Shown here one piece after another: positions 1-6,761 of a stretch of 6,800 bases of DNA. The stretch is taken from contig CABUAS010000087.1 of the NCBI GenBank assembly GCA_902489595.1, forward strand, positions 1 through 6,800. The letters are read 5' to 3'. How positions within the stretch are numbered: position 1 is the first letter of the stretch; the number at the start of each line of letters is the position of its first letter. This DNA comes from an uncultured Oscillospiraceae bacterium (lineage in GTDB: Bacteria > Bacillota > Clostridia > Oscillospirales > Acutalibacteraceae). The notes beneath the pieces were generated by a model. The model saw only the letters and a list, made by a program, of their open reading frames with translations, was not told the origin of the DNA and ran no database searches. The position numbers were made by a program, and so were the translations under genes.

Positions 1-17
1 TGAAATCGGTGATATTT

Positions 18-1082
18 ATGAATAATAAAATTTCAGATTTAATAAGTACGGTAAATTCAGATGCTGTAATACTTTTGAATGAAAGCAATATGCACTATTT
101 TTGCGGATTTTCGCCGAGCGAAGGTGTTATTTTACTGACTAAAGACGGTATCGGTTATCATATCGTTGATTCAAGATATACCGAAACTGCCGAAAAATAT
201 GCCGAGAAAACAGGACTTAATGTAATCGAAATCAACGCAAAATTCAGTGATACAGTCAAAGAGCTGTGCAATAAACACAATATCAAAACAATAGGATATG
301 AAAATGAAACTATAACCCTTAAAGCATATAATTCCTATAAAAAAGCAACAAATTGTGAATTTATTCCTATCAATAACAGCCTTGCCGAAATGCGAAATAT
401 TAAAAGCAGCGAAGAAATTGAACTGATGAAACAGGCAAACAGTATTGCAGAAAAAAGCTTTATAGAACTGCTTAATCACATAGAAATCGGCAAAACTGAA
501 AAAGAGCTTGCCTCGCTGTTTAATTATATTATGGCAAAAAACGGTTCTGACGGTTTATCTTTTGATACAATACTGCTTGCAGGAAGCCACACTTCCCTGC
601 CGCACGGTGTACCGAGTGAAAGAAAAATACAAAACGGTGATTTTGTTCTGTTTGATTTCGGTGCAACTTATAAAGGTTATCATTCGGATATGACGAGAAC
701 TGTTGCAGTCGGCAGTGCAACAGATGAAATGAAAGAAATGTATAATCTTGTTCTTGATGCACAACTTGCAGGCATAAGCGCACTGAAAAGTGATGTAAAA
801 TGTGCAGATGTTTACAAAGCTGCTTATGATGTGCTTGAAACTAAGAATATGGGTAAATATTTCAGGCATTCGCTCGGGCACGGCGTGGGTCTTGACATTC
901 ACGAGGGCTACAGTGCATCACCGCACAGTGAAGACATATTTAAAGTTAATAATGTCACTTCTGTTGAACCGGGCATTTATATTCCCGATAAATTCGGTAT
1001 CAGAATTGAAGATGTATGCATAGTTAAAGAAAACGGTTGTGAAAATATTTCAACGGTTAATAAGGAATTATTGATTTTGTAA
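18..1082 (+). CDS. M24B family metallopeptidase (Xaa-Pro aminopeptidase / Xaa-Pro dipeptidase type)
   Basis: Predicted cytosolic dinuclear-metal peptidase that removes the residue preceding proline from peptides, feeding amino-acid recycling. The protein is 354 residues, the usual length of short bacterial aminopeptidase P-like proteins. Residues 1 to about 125 form a creatinase-like N-domain (motif DSRYTE), followed by the linker MRNIKSSEEIELMK and a pita-bread catalytic domain. All five metal ligands are visible: D213 (LFDFGA), D224 (SDMTR), H288 (GHGVG), E317 (VEPGIY) and E331 (RIED). H196 (PHG) and H295 (DIHE) match the conserved active-site histidines. There is no signal peptide or membrane segment. 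I chose ATG at 18 because GGTG at 8-11 sits 6 nt upstream as a modest ribosome binding site. An in-frame GTG at 9 would add three residues and has less room for such a site. A TGA at 1-3, in another frame, may end an upstream gene. Specificity (aminopeptidase or dipeptidase) cannot be decided from the sequence. Confidence 0.92.
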   Translation: MNNKISDLISTVNSDAVILLNESNMHYFCGFSPSEGVILLTKDGIGYHIVDSRYTETAEKYAEKTGLNVIEINAKFSDTVKELCNKHNIKTIGYENETITLKAYNSYKKATNCEFIPINNSLAEMRNIKSSEEIELMKQANSIAEKSFIELLNHIEIGKTEKELASLFNYIMAKNGSDGLSFDTILLAGSHTSLPHGVPSERKIQNGDFVLFDFGATYKGYHSDMTRTVAVGSATDEMKEMYNLVLDAQLAGISALKSDVKCADVYKAAYDVLETKNMGKYFRHSLGHGVGLDIHEGYSASPHSEDIFKVNNVTSVEPGIYIPDKFGIRIEDVCIVKENGCENISTVNKELLIL

Positions 1083-1085
1083 AAC

Positions 1086-1107
1086 GGTGCGTCGGGGACG
1101 ACGCACC
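1086..1107. repeat. Perfect GC-rich palindrome, probable interspersed repeat (REP/MITE-like)
   Basis: Two 9-base arms, GGTGCGTCG (1086-1094) and CGACGCACC (1099-1107), are perfect reverse complements around a GGGA loop. CCTACG follows on the + strand, so the other strand reads CGTAGGGTGCGTCG and onward. It lies 3 bases past the peptidase stop codon and is far more GC-rich than its surroundings. It has no T-run, so it is unlikely to be a terminator itself. From memory, GTAGGG-flanked palindromes of this style are dispersed in intergenic spaces of many gut Clostridia. Only one copy is visible here, so the repeat status is inferred. Confidence 0.6.
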
Positions 1108-1122
1108 CTACGAAAAGGACTC

Positions 1123-1153
1123 AAAAAAGCACGGAGAAAATCCGTGCTTTTTT
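1123..1153. terminator. Bidirectional intrinsic terminator between convergent genes
   Basis: A perfect 13-bp stem, AAAAAAGCACGGA (1123-1135) paired with TCCGTGCTTTTTT (1141-1153), closes a GAAAA loop. The A-run at one foot and the T-run at the other give a U-tract in both directions. It therefore suits the end of both the + strand peptidase transcript and the minus-strand copA transcript, whose stop codon (1155-1157) is 1 bp away. Confidence 0.9.
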
Positions 1154-1154
1154 G

Positions 1155-1379
1155 TTATTCAACGATTTCGATAAATTTATAACCTGCGTTTTCAACTGCT
1201 GATTTAACGGCATCAGCGTCAATTTTTCCGCTTTCAACAGTTGCCCTGTTTTTTGTATGGTCTGCCTTAACTGTAAGACCAATATCTGCAAGCGCTTTAG
1301 TTACGTGCGCCTCACAATGACCGCACATCATACCATCAATCGTAATATACGGTTTCTTTTCTTTTTTGAATAAGCTCAT
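1155..1379 (-). CDS. Possible nested in-frame start giving a free CopZ-like copper chaperone (74 aa)
   Basis: The last 74 codons of copA begin with ATG at 1379 (copA M755). They could be translated alone into a small cytosolic HMA protein: MSLFKKEKKP, then a ferredoxin-like fold with the Cu(I) site GMMCGHC (C19 and C22 in the short form), ending at the copA stop. Size and layout match stand-alone CopZ-type chaperones, which hand Cu(I) to CopA. An AGAAGGA sequence ends 7 nt before the ATG, as expected for a real start. Two readings fit: a dual-product gene, or an ancestral copA-copZ pair fused by loss of the copA stop, leaving the old start as a relic. The sequence shows the signal but not whether it is used. 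Confidence 0.45.
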   Translation of the reverse strand: MSLFKKEKKPYITIDGMMCGHCEAHVTKALADIGLTVKADHTKNRATVESGKIDADAVKSAVENAGYKFIEIVE

Positions 1380-3641
1380 ATCAATTTCCTTCTTTCTTTT
1401 ATTAATGATTGATTTATCAATATTTACTAAATTAAGCCTTAAGGCGTTAATAACTACACAAAAACTCGAAAAGCTCATTGCAGCCGCGCCGAGCATAGGG
1501 TTGAGCGTTATTCCAAACGCAGGATAAAGAACGCCTGCGGCGATTGGAATTCCGATAACATTATAAATAAATGCCCAGAAAAGATTTTCCTTGATATTTG
1601 TAAGCACTCTGCGTGAAAGATTGATTGATCTTACAACATCAAGCGGACTGCTTTTCATCAAAACAACATCGGCAGAATCTATTGCAACGTCCGTGCCTGC
1701 ACCGATTGCTATGCCTGTATCGGCACGTGTTAAGGCGGGAGCGTCATTAATACCGTCACCAACCATTGCTACACTGCCAAAAGACTGAAGATTTCTGACC
1801 TGAGCCTCTTTTTCATTCGGCAGAACCTTGGCGATTACATTATCAATACCTGCCTGCTTTGCTATGGCGCTTGCAGTATTTTCATTATCGCCTGTTATCA
1901 TAACAACTGCTACGCCCATATTATTTAACTGTTCAACTGCTTTGCGGCTGTCTTCTTTAATCGTATCTGCAACAGCAATAATTCCGAGAAATTTACCGTC
2001 ATAAGCAAAATACAGCGGTGTTTTGCCCTCTTGTGATAACTGTTCGGCTTTAGATATGCTGATGCTGTCAATTTCTGCGTATTGCTCTATTAAATCAATA
2101 TTACCGCCGACTGCAGTTTTGCCGTCTATATTACAAATAATTCCTCCGCCGACGATTGTTTTAAAGTCTTTACAATCTTTGGCGAAAACACTATTTTCTG
2201 CACAATAATTATTGATTGCTTTTGATAGAGGGTGTTCACTCTTCTTTTCAGCAGAATAAGCAATAGTAAGAAGTAAATCACTGTCATTTGAAATAATATC
2301 GGTAACAACAGGGTTGCCGTTTGTTACAGTTCCTGTTTTATCAAAGCAGACAACATCGGTTTTGCCTGCAACTTCAAGACTTTCCGCCGTTTTAAACAGA
2401 ATACCGTTTTTAGCGCCTTTGCCGCTGCCGACCATAATCGCAACAGGCGTTGCAAGACCGAGTGCACAAGGACAACTTATAACAAGAACGGATATACTTC
2501 TTGCAAGAGAAAATCCAACTGATTGACCTGAAACAAGCCATACGGCAAGCGTTACAAGCGATATAGCAATAACAACAGGAACAAATACGCCTGAAACCTT
2601 ATCGGCAATTTTTGCAATCGGCGCTTTTGTTGCTGACGCATCGACAACCATTTTAATTATTTTTGAAAGGTCTGTTTCACCTGCAACCGAAGTAGCACGG
2701 CATTTTATATAGCCATTCATATTTAATGTGCCTGCAAAAACTTTGCTGTTGATTTGTTTATCCGAGGGTATACTTTCGCCAGTCAGTGCAGACTCGTCAA
2801 CAGATGATATTCCCTCTATCACAATGCCGTCGGCAGGAATGCTATCCCCTGCTTTAACAACGAAAACATCGTCAATAAGCAAATCATCGGCAGATATTGT
2901 TATTTCCTTATTATCTCTTATAACTGTTGCGGTTTTAGGCGCTAAATCCATAAGACCCTTAAGAGCATTTGTAGTTTTTCCTTTTGAATATGCCTCAAGT
3001 GTTTTGCCGACTGTAATTAATGTTAATATCATTGCCGATGATTCAAAATACAAATCGTGCAAATGATGCATAGCGCCGTTCATATCACCGTTTTTTATAT
3101 CAACGGTCATAAGAAACATTACAACAGTACTGTAAATAAAAGCCGCTCCCGAGCCGAGCGCAACAAGCGTATCCATATTAGGCGCTTTATGAATTGCTCC
3201 TTTAAAACCGCTTATATAAAATTTTTGATTTACAATCATAATTGCAACGGTAAAAATTAATTCAAAAAGAGCAATTCCGATATAATTATCATTTAAAAAT
3301 GAGGGCACACTCCAGCCCCACATCATATGACCCATTGAAACATACATCAGCGGCAGTAACAGAATAACAGAAACAATTAAACGCTTTACCATTTTTGAAG
3401 TTTCATTATCTTTAATTGTATCGGCAGAATTTTTTGTTTTCGTGTCTCCCTTAACGCTTGCACCGTAACCGACAGAAACAACAGTGTTTATAATTTCATC
3501 TGAAGAAACAGAGCCCGAAACATTCATAGAATTGGTTAAAAGATTAACGCTGACAGTATCAACATTCTCAAGTTCAGACACTGCCTTTTCAATTCTTGCG
3601 CTGCAGGCAGCACAACTCATTCCCGTAATATCAAAATCCAA
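1155..3641 (-). CDS. copA: Cu(I)-translocating P1B-type ATPase CopA with N- and C-terminal HMA domains
   Basis: Membrane pump that uses ATP to export Cu(I) from the cytosol. The protein has 828 residues. An N-terminal heavy-metal-associated domain (residues 1-63) carries GMSCAAC (C10, C13). Eight predicted helices lie near 87-107, 121-138, 155-178, 198-216, 350-372, 378-405, 684-706 and 709-737. The catalytic set is complete: TGES 287-290, CPC 390-392, DKTGT with phosphorylated D434, HP 470-471, TGDN 583-586 and GDGIND 628-633. Y693-N694 in helix 7 and M722 with S726 in helix 8 fit the Cu(I) (P1B-1) subclass. A second HMA domain (about 764-828, GMMCGHC, C773 and C776) is attached through a lysine-rich linker. 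The start is TTG at 3641, supported by AAGAGG 8 nt upstream and by the HMA domain beginning at once. The gene lies 16 bp downstream of the flavin oxidoreductase, probably in one transcript. No copper-responsive regulator is encoded in the window. Silver could also be a substrate. Confidence 0.95.
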   Translation of the reverse strand: MDFDITGMSCAACSARIEKAVSELENVDTVSVNLLTNSMNVSGSVSSDEIINTVVSVGYGASVKGDTKTKNSADTIKDNETSKMVKRLIVSVILLLPLMYVSMGHMMWGWSVPSFLNDNYIGIALFELIFTVAIMIVNQKFYISGFKGAIHKAPNMDTLVALGSGAAFIYSTVVMFLMTVDIKNGDMNGAMHHLHDLYFESSAMILTLITVGKTLEAYSKGKTTNALKGLMDLAPKTATVIRDNKEITISADDLLIDDVFVVKAGDSIPADGIVIEGISSVDESALTGESIPSDKQINSKVFAGTLNMNGYIKCRATSVAGETDLSKIIKMVVDASATKAPIAKIADKVSGVFVPVVIAISLVTLAVWLVSGQSVGFSLARSISVLVISCPCALGLATPVAIMVGSGKGAKNGILFKTAESLEVAGKTDVVCFDKTGTVTNGNPVVTDIISNDSDLLLTIAYSAEKKSEHPLSKAINNYCAENSVFAKDCKDFKTIVGGGIICNIDGKTAVGGNIDLIEQYAEIDSISISKAEQLSQEGKTPLYFAYDGKFLGIIAVADTIKEDSRKAVEQLNNMGVAVVMITGDNENTASAIAKQAGIDNVIAKVLPNEKEAQVRNLQSFGSVAMVGDGINDAPALTRADTGIAIGAGTDVAIDSADVVLMKSSPLDVVRSINLSRRVLTNIKENLFWAFIYNVIGIPIAAGVLYPAFGITLNPMLGAAAMSFSSFCVVINALRLNLVNIDKSIINKRKKEIDMSLFKKEKKPYITIDGMMCGHCEAHVTKALADIGLTVKADHTKNRATVESGKIDADAVKSAVENAGYKFIEIVE
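1387..1393 (-). promoter_or_regulatory. Internal Shine-Dalgarno sequence inside copA
   Basis: The minus strand reads AGAAGGA, then AATTGAT, then ATG (1379-1377): a near-consensus ribosome binding site at a 7-nt spacing, inside the linker codons for K-K-E-I-D. The match and spacing are as good as those in front of the main genes of this window. Lysine and glutamate codons (AAG, GAA) produce such purine runs by chance, so its position directly before an in-frame ATG and a complete domain is the real argument. Confidence 0.5.
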
Positions 3642-3649
3642 AATATATA

Positions 3650-3655
3650 CCTCTT
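3650..3655 (-). promoter_or_regulatory. Ribosome binding site that decides the TTG start of copA
   Basis: AAGAGG on the minus strand lies 8 nt before TTG (3641-3639), and nothing comparable precedes a nearby ATG. The first internal ATG (M8) would delete the first strand of the HMA domain, so TTG is the likely start. The site falls in the 16-bp gap right after the upstream TAA (3660-3658), which suits coupled translation within one transcript. Confidence 0.75.
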
Positions 3656-3657
3656 GA

Positions 3658-5730
3658 TTATTTTATTGATTTAACGATATTGTATGCATCTTCAGTTGCG
3701 TTATGTATTCTGCCTGTTTTGTTTGAATCACCGATATTGAAAACAAATTTATAATCATTTTTAATTTCTTCAAATAAAGAATTGTCAGGTTTAACACCCA
3801 TTGAAAGCACAACCATATCACACGGTATTTCTATATCTTTTTTATTTTTAAGGTCAGTTGCAGTGATTGAATTACTGCCGATTGATTTAAGTTTTGTTGA
3901 TGCAAGAAACTGCGTTTTTGCCTCTTTAAGTTTTGGCAGAGCGTCATCAACAGACTGAAACCATGCGCCCGGGGCAACTGAATCTGACATTTCAACAATA
4001 GTAACCTTATTGCTGAGTTCACACAGGAGTTCTGATGTTTCAAGACCTGTCATTCCTGAGCCGATGACGCATATGTTCTTGTTTTCAGGTTTAACTGAAC
4101 CATTCAGAATTTCCGTAACAGTAACCGCATTATCAGACTTGAACGCAGCAGGATGAACTGCATTTCCACCCGTTGCACAAATAACGATTTCGGGGTTGTA
4201 TGAGGCAATTATCTGTTTATCTGCTATTGTGTTATATTTAATTTCAACACCAAGCGACTCAACATTTGCAAGTAAATCTTCGATACACCAATGAATTTTT
4301 TCTTTGTGCGGCGGTTTATTGGCAAGATTTAGCTGACCGCCTGCGATATTTTCTTTTTCAAGAACAGTTACATCAAAACCGCGTTTTGCAAGAAGTTCGG
4401 CTGAATATAGGCCTGCCGCACCTGCGCCGACAATAACTGCTTTTCTGCCGCCTCCGTTTTCAATCAATTTTTCATCTTCCCTGCCGACAAAAGCATTTAC
4501 GGAACAGTGACCGTTATCACCGACATAAGCGCCTTCCATCATACTTTCAAAACAATATAGGCAGCAAATGCAGCGTTTAATTTTATCCTCATTTCCGCTC
4601 TGAACTTTTTCTGCCCAGTGAGGGTCTGCAATATGGGGCCTGCCGAGAGACACAAAATCCTGAATGCCTGCCTCTAACTGTTCTTCTGCCTGCTGCGGAG
4701 AACGGATTAAGTTAGCGGCTATAACTGGAATATCAACTACTTTTTTAACTTCTTCGGCAAGGTTTTTACGCCAGCCGCATTCAAATGTTGTAGGTTCAAG
4801 CCAATAATTAAAAGTGTCATACCCGGCTGATGAAACATCAATGGCGTCAATACCTTTATCACTTAAAATTTTTGCCATTTTAAGTCCTTCGGCAAGATTA
4901 TAGCCTTTATCGGGCTGACCGATTTTTGAATACATTTCATCAACTGTAAGACGAACGATAATCGGAAAATCAGCACCGCAGAGTTTTCTTGTTTCATCAA
5001 TTATTTCTGTTAAAAATCTCATTCTGTTTTCTAACGAACCGCCGTATTCATCGGTTCTGTGATTAGTTGCAGGTGATAAAAACTGCTGAATTAGATAGCC
5101 GTGGCTTGCGTGAATTTCTACACCGTCACAGCCTGCCTTTTTAACACGTTGCGCACCCTCAGCGAACTGACGGATAATTTTTTTAATCTCTCTGTGAGTA
5201 AGCGGTTTATTGGAACTTTCTGAAAATTTACTTCTTTCACATCTGCTCGGAGCTTTAGTTCTGAAAAATAAATCTTTTTCTACCATTTTCTTGCCAAGAG
5301 GAACAATACTGCTGTAAAGTAACTTGCTATAACTGTTTTTCGGCATAATATTATCGCAGAATACGGAAATAGGAACTGTATTTATCATGAGATTAACATT
5401 CTGCCTGCCGGGGTGGTGAAGCTCGACAAAGATTTTTGAACCGTGCCTGTGTATTCTTCCTGCAAGTTCTGCAAGTGAATCAATATTCCTATCTTTCGAT
5501 ACTGACAACTGACCGAATGATGAGGCACCCGACAAATCATTTACACGCGTAATTTCGGTTATTATAAGTCCCGTACCGCCTTTTGCACGTTCCTCATAAT
5601 AATTCATCATTTTTTCGGTTGCGTTACCGTTAAACTGACCGAATCCCATTAACATCGGCGCCATTACAATTCTGTTTTTTATTTCAACATTACCTATTTT
5701 CATAGGCGAAAAAAGTATTTTGTAATCCAT
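3658..5730 (-). CDS. Old yellow enzyme-type FMN / 4Fe-4S / FAD oxidoreductase (enoate reductase / 2,4-dienoyl-CoA reductase / BaiCD-like)
   Basis: Predicted cytosolic NAD(P)H-dependent flavoenzyme that reduces activated C=C bonds. It has 690 residues, the usual size for this three-cofactor family. Residues 1 to about 375 form the FMN-binding TIM barrel (KNRIVMAPM at 18-26, ELHHPGRQ, EIHASHGYLIQQFLSP with H207, H210 and Y212, then TDEYGGSLENR). A cysteine cluster, C387, C389, C390, C393 and C409, should hold a 4Fe-4S centre. A Rossmann domain follows with GAGAAG (435-440) and E458 for FAD, a second dinucleotide fold GSGMTG (557-562) ending in E580, which suggests NADH, and a late GD (667-668). 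Residues 111-176 are a long variable insert between barrel motifs. The start ATG has GGAG 7 nt upstream and its own strong promoter. The gene is followed closely by copA. Substrate is unknown: enoates, dienoyl-CoA and bile-acid or steroid enones are all used by relatives. Confidence 0.88.
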   Translation of the reverse strand: MDYKILFSPMKIGNVEIKNRIVMAPMLMGFGQFNGNATEKMMNYYEERAKGGTGLIITEITRVNDLSGASSFGQLSVSKDRNIDSLAELAGRIHRHGSKIFVELHHPGRQNVNLMINTVPISVFCDNIMPKNSYSKLLYSSIVPLGKKMVEKDLFFRTKAPSRCERSKFSESSNKPLTHREIKKIIRQFAEGAQRVKKAGCDGVEIHASHGYLIQQFLSPATNHRTDEYGGSLENRMRFLTEIIDETRKLCGADFPIIVRLTVDEMYSKIGQPDKGYNLAEGLKMAKILSDKGIDAIDVSSAGYDTFNYWLEPTTFECGWRKNLAEEVKKVVDIPVIAANLIRSPQQAEEQLEAGIQDFVSLGRPHIADPHWAEKVQSGNEDKIKRCICCLYCFESMMEGAYVGDNGHCSVNAFVGREDEKLIENGGGRKAVIVGAGAAGLYSAELLAKRGFDVTVLEKENIAGGQLNLANKPPHKEKIHWCIEDLLANVESLGVEIKYNTIADKQIIASYNPEIVICATGGNAVHPAAFKSDNAVTVTEILNGSVKPENKNICVIGSGMTGLETSELLCELSNKVTIVEMSDSVAPGAWFQSVDDALPKLKEAKTQFLASTKLKSIGSNSITATDLKNKKDIEIPCDMVVLSMGVKPDNSLFEEIKNDYKFVFNIGDSNKTGRIHNATEDAYNIVKSIK

Positions 5731-5759
5731 AAAAATTCTCCAAACAAATTAATAAAATG

Positions 5760-5788
5760 ATTATAACATCAGAATAATATTTTGGCAA
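5760..5788 (-). promoter_or_regulatory. Sigma-A-type promoter for the oxidoreductase-copA transcript
   Basis: On the minus strand a -35 box TTGCCA (5788-5783) is followed by a 17-nt spacer and a perfect -10 box TATAAT (5765-5760). A TG one base before the -10 box adds an extended -10 element. The start point would fall near 5753, leaving a leader of roughly 20-25 nt before the oxidoreductase ATG at 5730. No clear operator palindrome overlaps the boxes, so basal expression may be high. Confidence 0.8.
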
Positions 5789-5792
5789 CAAA

Positions 5793-5819
5793 TAAGGGCG
5801 ATTATTTAAACCGCCCTTA
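5793..5819 (-). terminator. Weak intrinsic terminator after the zinc-ribbon gene
   Basis: TAAGGGCG (5819-5812) pairs with CGCCCTTA (5800-5793) over 8 bp with an 11-nt AT-rich loop, 6 bp past the stop codon of the upstream gene. The tail TTATTTGTT is only partly T-rich, so some read-through into the oxidoreductase gene is plausible. The -35 box of the next promoter begins 5 bp past the hairpin. Confidence 0.6.
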
Positions 5820-5825
5820 ACCGAA

Positions 5826-6761
5826 TTATTTTTTCTTATTTGCTTTAGCATCATCTTTTGCTTTCTTTTCGGCAACTTTTCGTTTAGCCTCTTCAATAAT
5901 TTTCTTTTGTTCTTCTTCCTGAGCTTTGGCAGATTCCTCACGCTCTTTAATTTTCTTAAGTTCTGCCTCCTGCTCTTTAGCCTCTTTTGCCGCTACTCTC
6001 GCAAGTCTTTCTTCTTCAAGAAGTTGATCTGACTTGGCAGGGGCAACAGCAACGGCGATGTTAATGCCTGTTGCAACAAGGAGCAGTGCAAGAGCAATGA
6101 AATAACCGAAAGAAATTGAACCTGCCGCATTAAGAACGTTAAATTCACCGAAGGTAAATGCAGTAATGTCTGCACCAAGAGTGCCTGCCATTTTGAAAAG
6201 CACAACAGACGCTATTGACGCAATTATTGAAAGAACATCAAAAACAACAGTTGATTTTGTTTTAGGTTTTTTGCACATTATTATGTTTAGGAAAAATGCG
6301 ATAACAATTAGGAGTGCAGAAAGGAAAAACAATATTGTTCCGATAAGCATAAACGTTACAGGTCCGCCATTTCCCTCAAACCCCATATTTGCAGTAAGCA
6401 AAGAAGATTTGCTGAAGAGCTGAACAATCATATCGATGGCTGATTTTGCGCCTGTAAAAGAAAGAAGTGACAAGTCAAAACTGTTTGCATCACTTTTAAT
6501 TGCTGCCCACGGAAGAATAAAACCAATCGCAGGAAGAAAAGTTAAAACAAGCCTTGCAATACGAAGTTTAGTTCCGAAAAGCGAATACTTGATTCTGTTG
6601 AAAGTTTTATTGAATTTCAGAAAAGCGTTTTCTGCGTTAGCATTATCTTCTTCAAGTCTTTCAATCCAGTTGAAATTAGGAATTGAAACACCACAGTTGC
6701 TGCATTCTGCTTTAATATTCCAAAAATGCAGTTTTTTTCCGCAATTAGGGCAGGTAGCCAT
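5826..6761 (-). CDS. Uncharacterised zinc-ribbon membrane protein with charged C-terminal coiled coil
   Basis: I recognise the architecture but not a function. The 311-residue protein opens with a zinc ribbon, CPNC (C4, C7) and CSNC (C20, C23), with 12 residues between the pairs. An acidic or amphipathic stretch follows (30-60), then about four hydrophobic helices near 70-88, 135-162, 172-194 and 214-239. The C-terminus (about 245-311) is almost entirely Glu, Lys, Ala and Gln, a probable long coiled coil ending in KANKKK. There is no signal peptide. The ribbon and tail are both probably cytosolic, which an even helix number allows. From memory, similar proteins (zinc ribbon, then an ERLEED-like segment, then membrane helices) occur in gut Clostridia and are annotated only as zinc-ribbon proteins. 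The ATG at 6761 has AAGGAG 7 nt upstream. The gene appears to end at its own weak terminator, so it is probably not part of the oxidoreductase-copA transcript. A role as a membrane scaffold or sensor would be a guess. Confidence 0.85.
   Translation of the reverse strand: MATCPNCGKKLHFWNIKAECSNCGVSIPNFNWIERLEEDNANAENAFLKFNKTFNRIKYSLFGTKLRIARLVLTFLPAIGFILPWAAIKSDANSFDLSLLSFTGAKSAIDMIVQLFSKSSLLTANMGFEGNGGPVTFMLIGTILFFLSALLIVIAFFLNIIMCKKPKTKSTVVFDVLSIIASIASVVLFKMAGTLGADITAFTFGEFNVLNAAGSISFGYFIALALLLVATGINIAVAVAPAKSDQLLEEERLARVAAKEAKEQEAELKKIKEREESAKAQEEEQKKIIEEAKRKVAEKKAKDDAKANKKK

Noticed and set aside
1..17. TGA at 1-3 as the end of an upstream gene in an operon with the peptidase.
   Set aside because: Only three bases are visible; the upstream sequence is needed, so it is not listed as a feature.
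171..902. Minus-strand open frames antisense to the peptidase (171-479, 529-783, 555-902).
   Set aside because: They lie opposite a clearly conserved gene, have Phe/Cys/Ile-rich composition typical of antisense translation, and lack convincing ribosome sites.
1356..1374. A-run (AAAAAAG on the minus strand) just after the internal ATG in copA, possible programmed frameshift as in E. coli copA; a -1 shift would meet a TGA about nine codons later.
   Set aside because: The in-frame context (TTC AAA AAA GAA) is not the canonical A_AAA_AAG slippery arrangement, no stimulatory structure is evident, and A-runs are common in this AT-rich DNA.
2728..3260. Plus-strand open frames antisense to copA (2728-3066, 3057-3260).
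   Set aside because: They are shadows of the conserved ATPase coding strand with no recognisable domain.
5690..5941. Minus-strand 83-codon frame spanning the end of the zinc-ribbon gene and the start of the reductase gene.
   Set aside because: Its Lys/Arg-rich start is only a frame-shifted reading of the Glu/Lys coiled-coil codons, and the rest crosses the promoter and terminator region.
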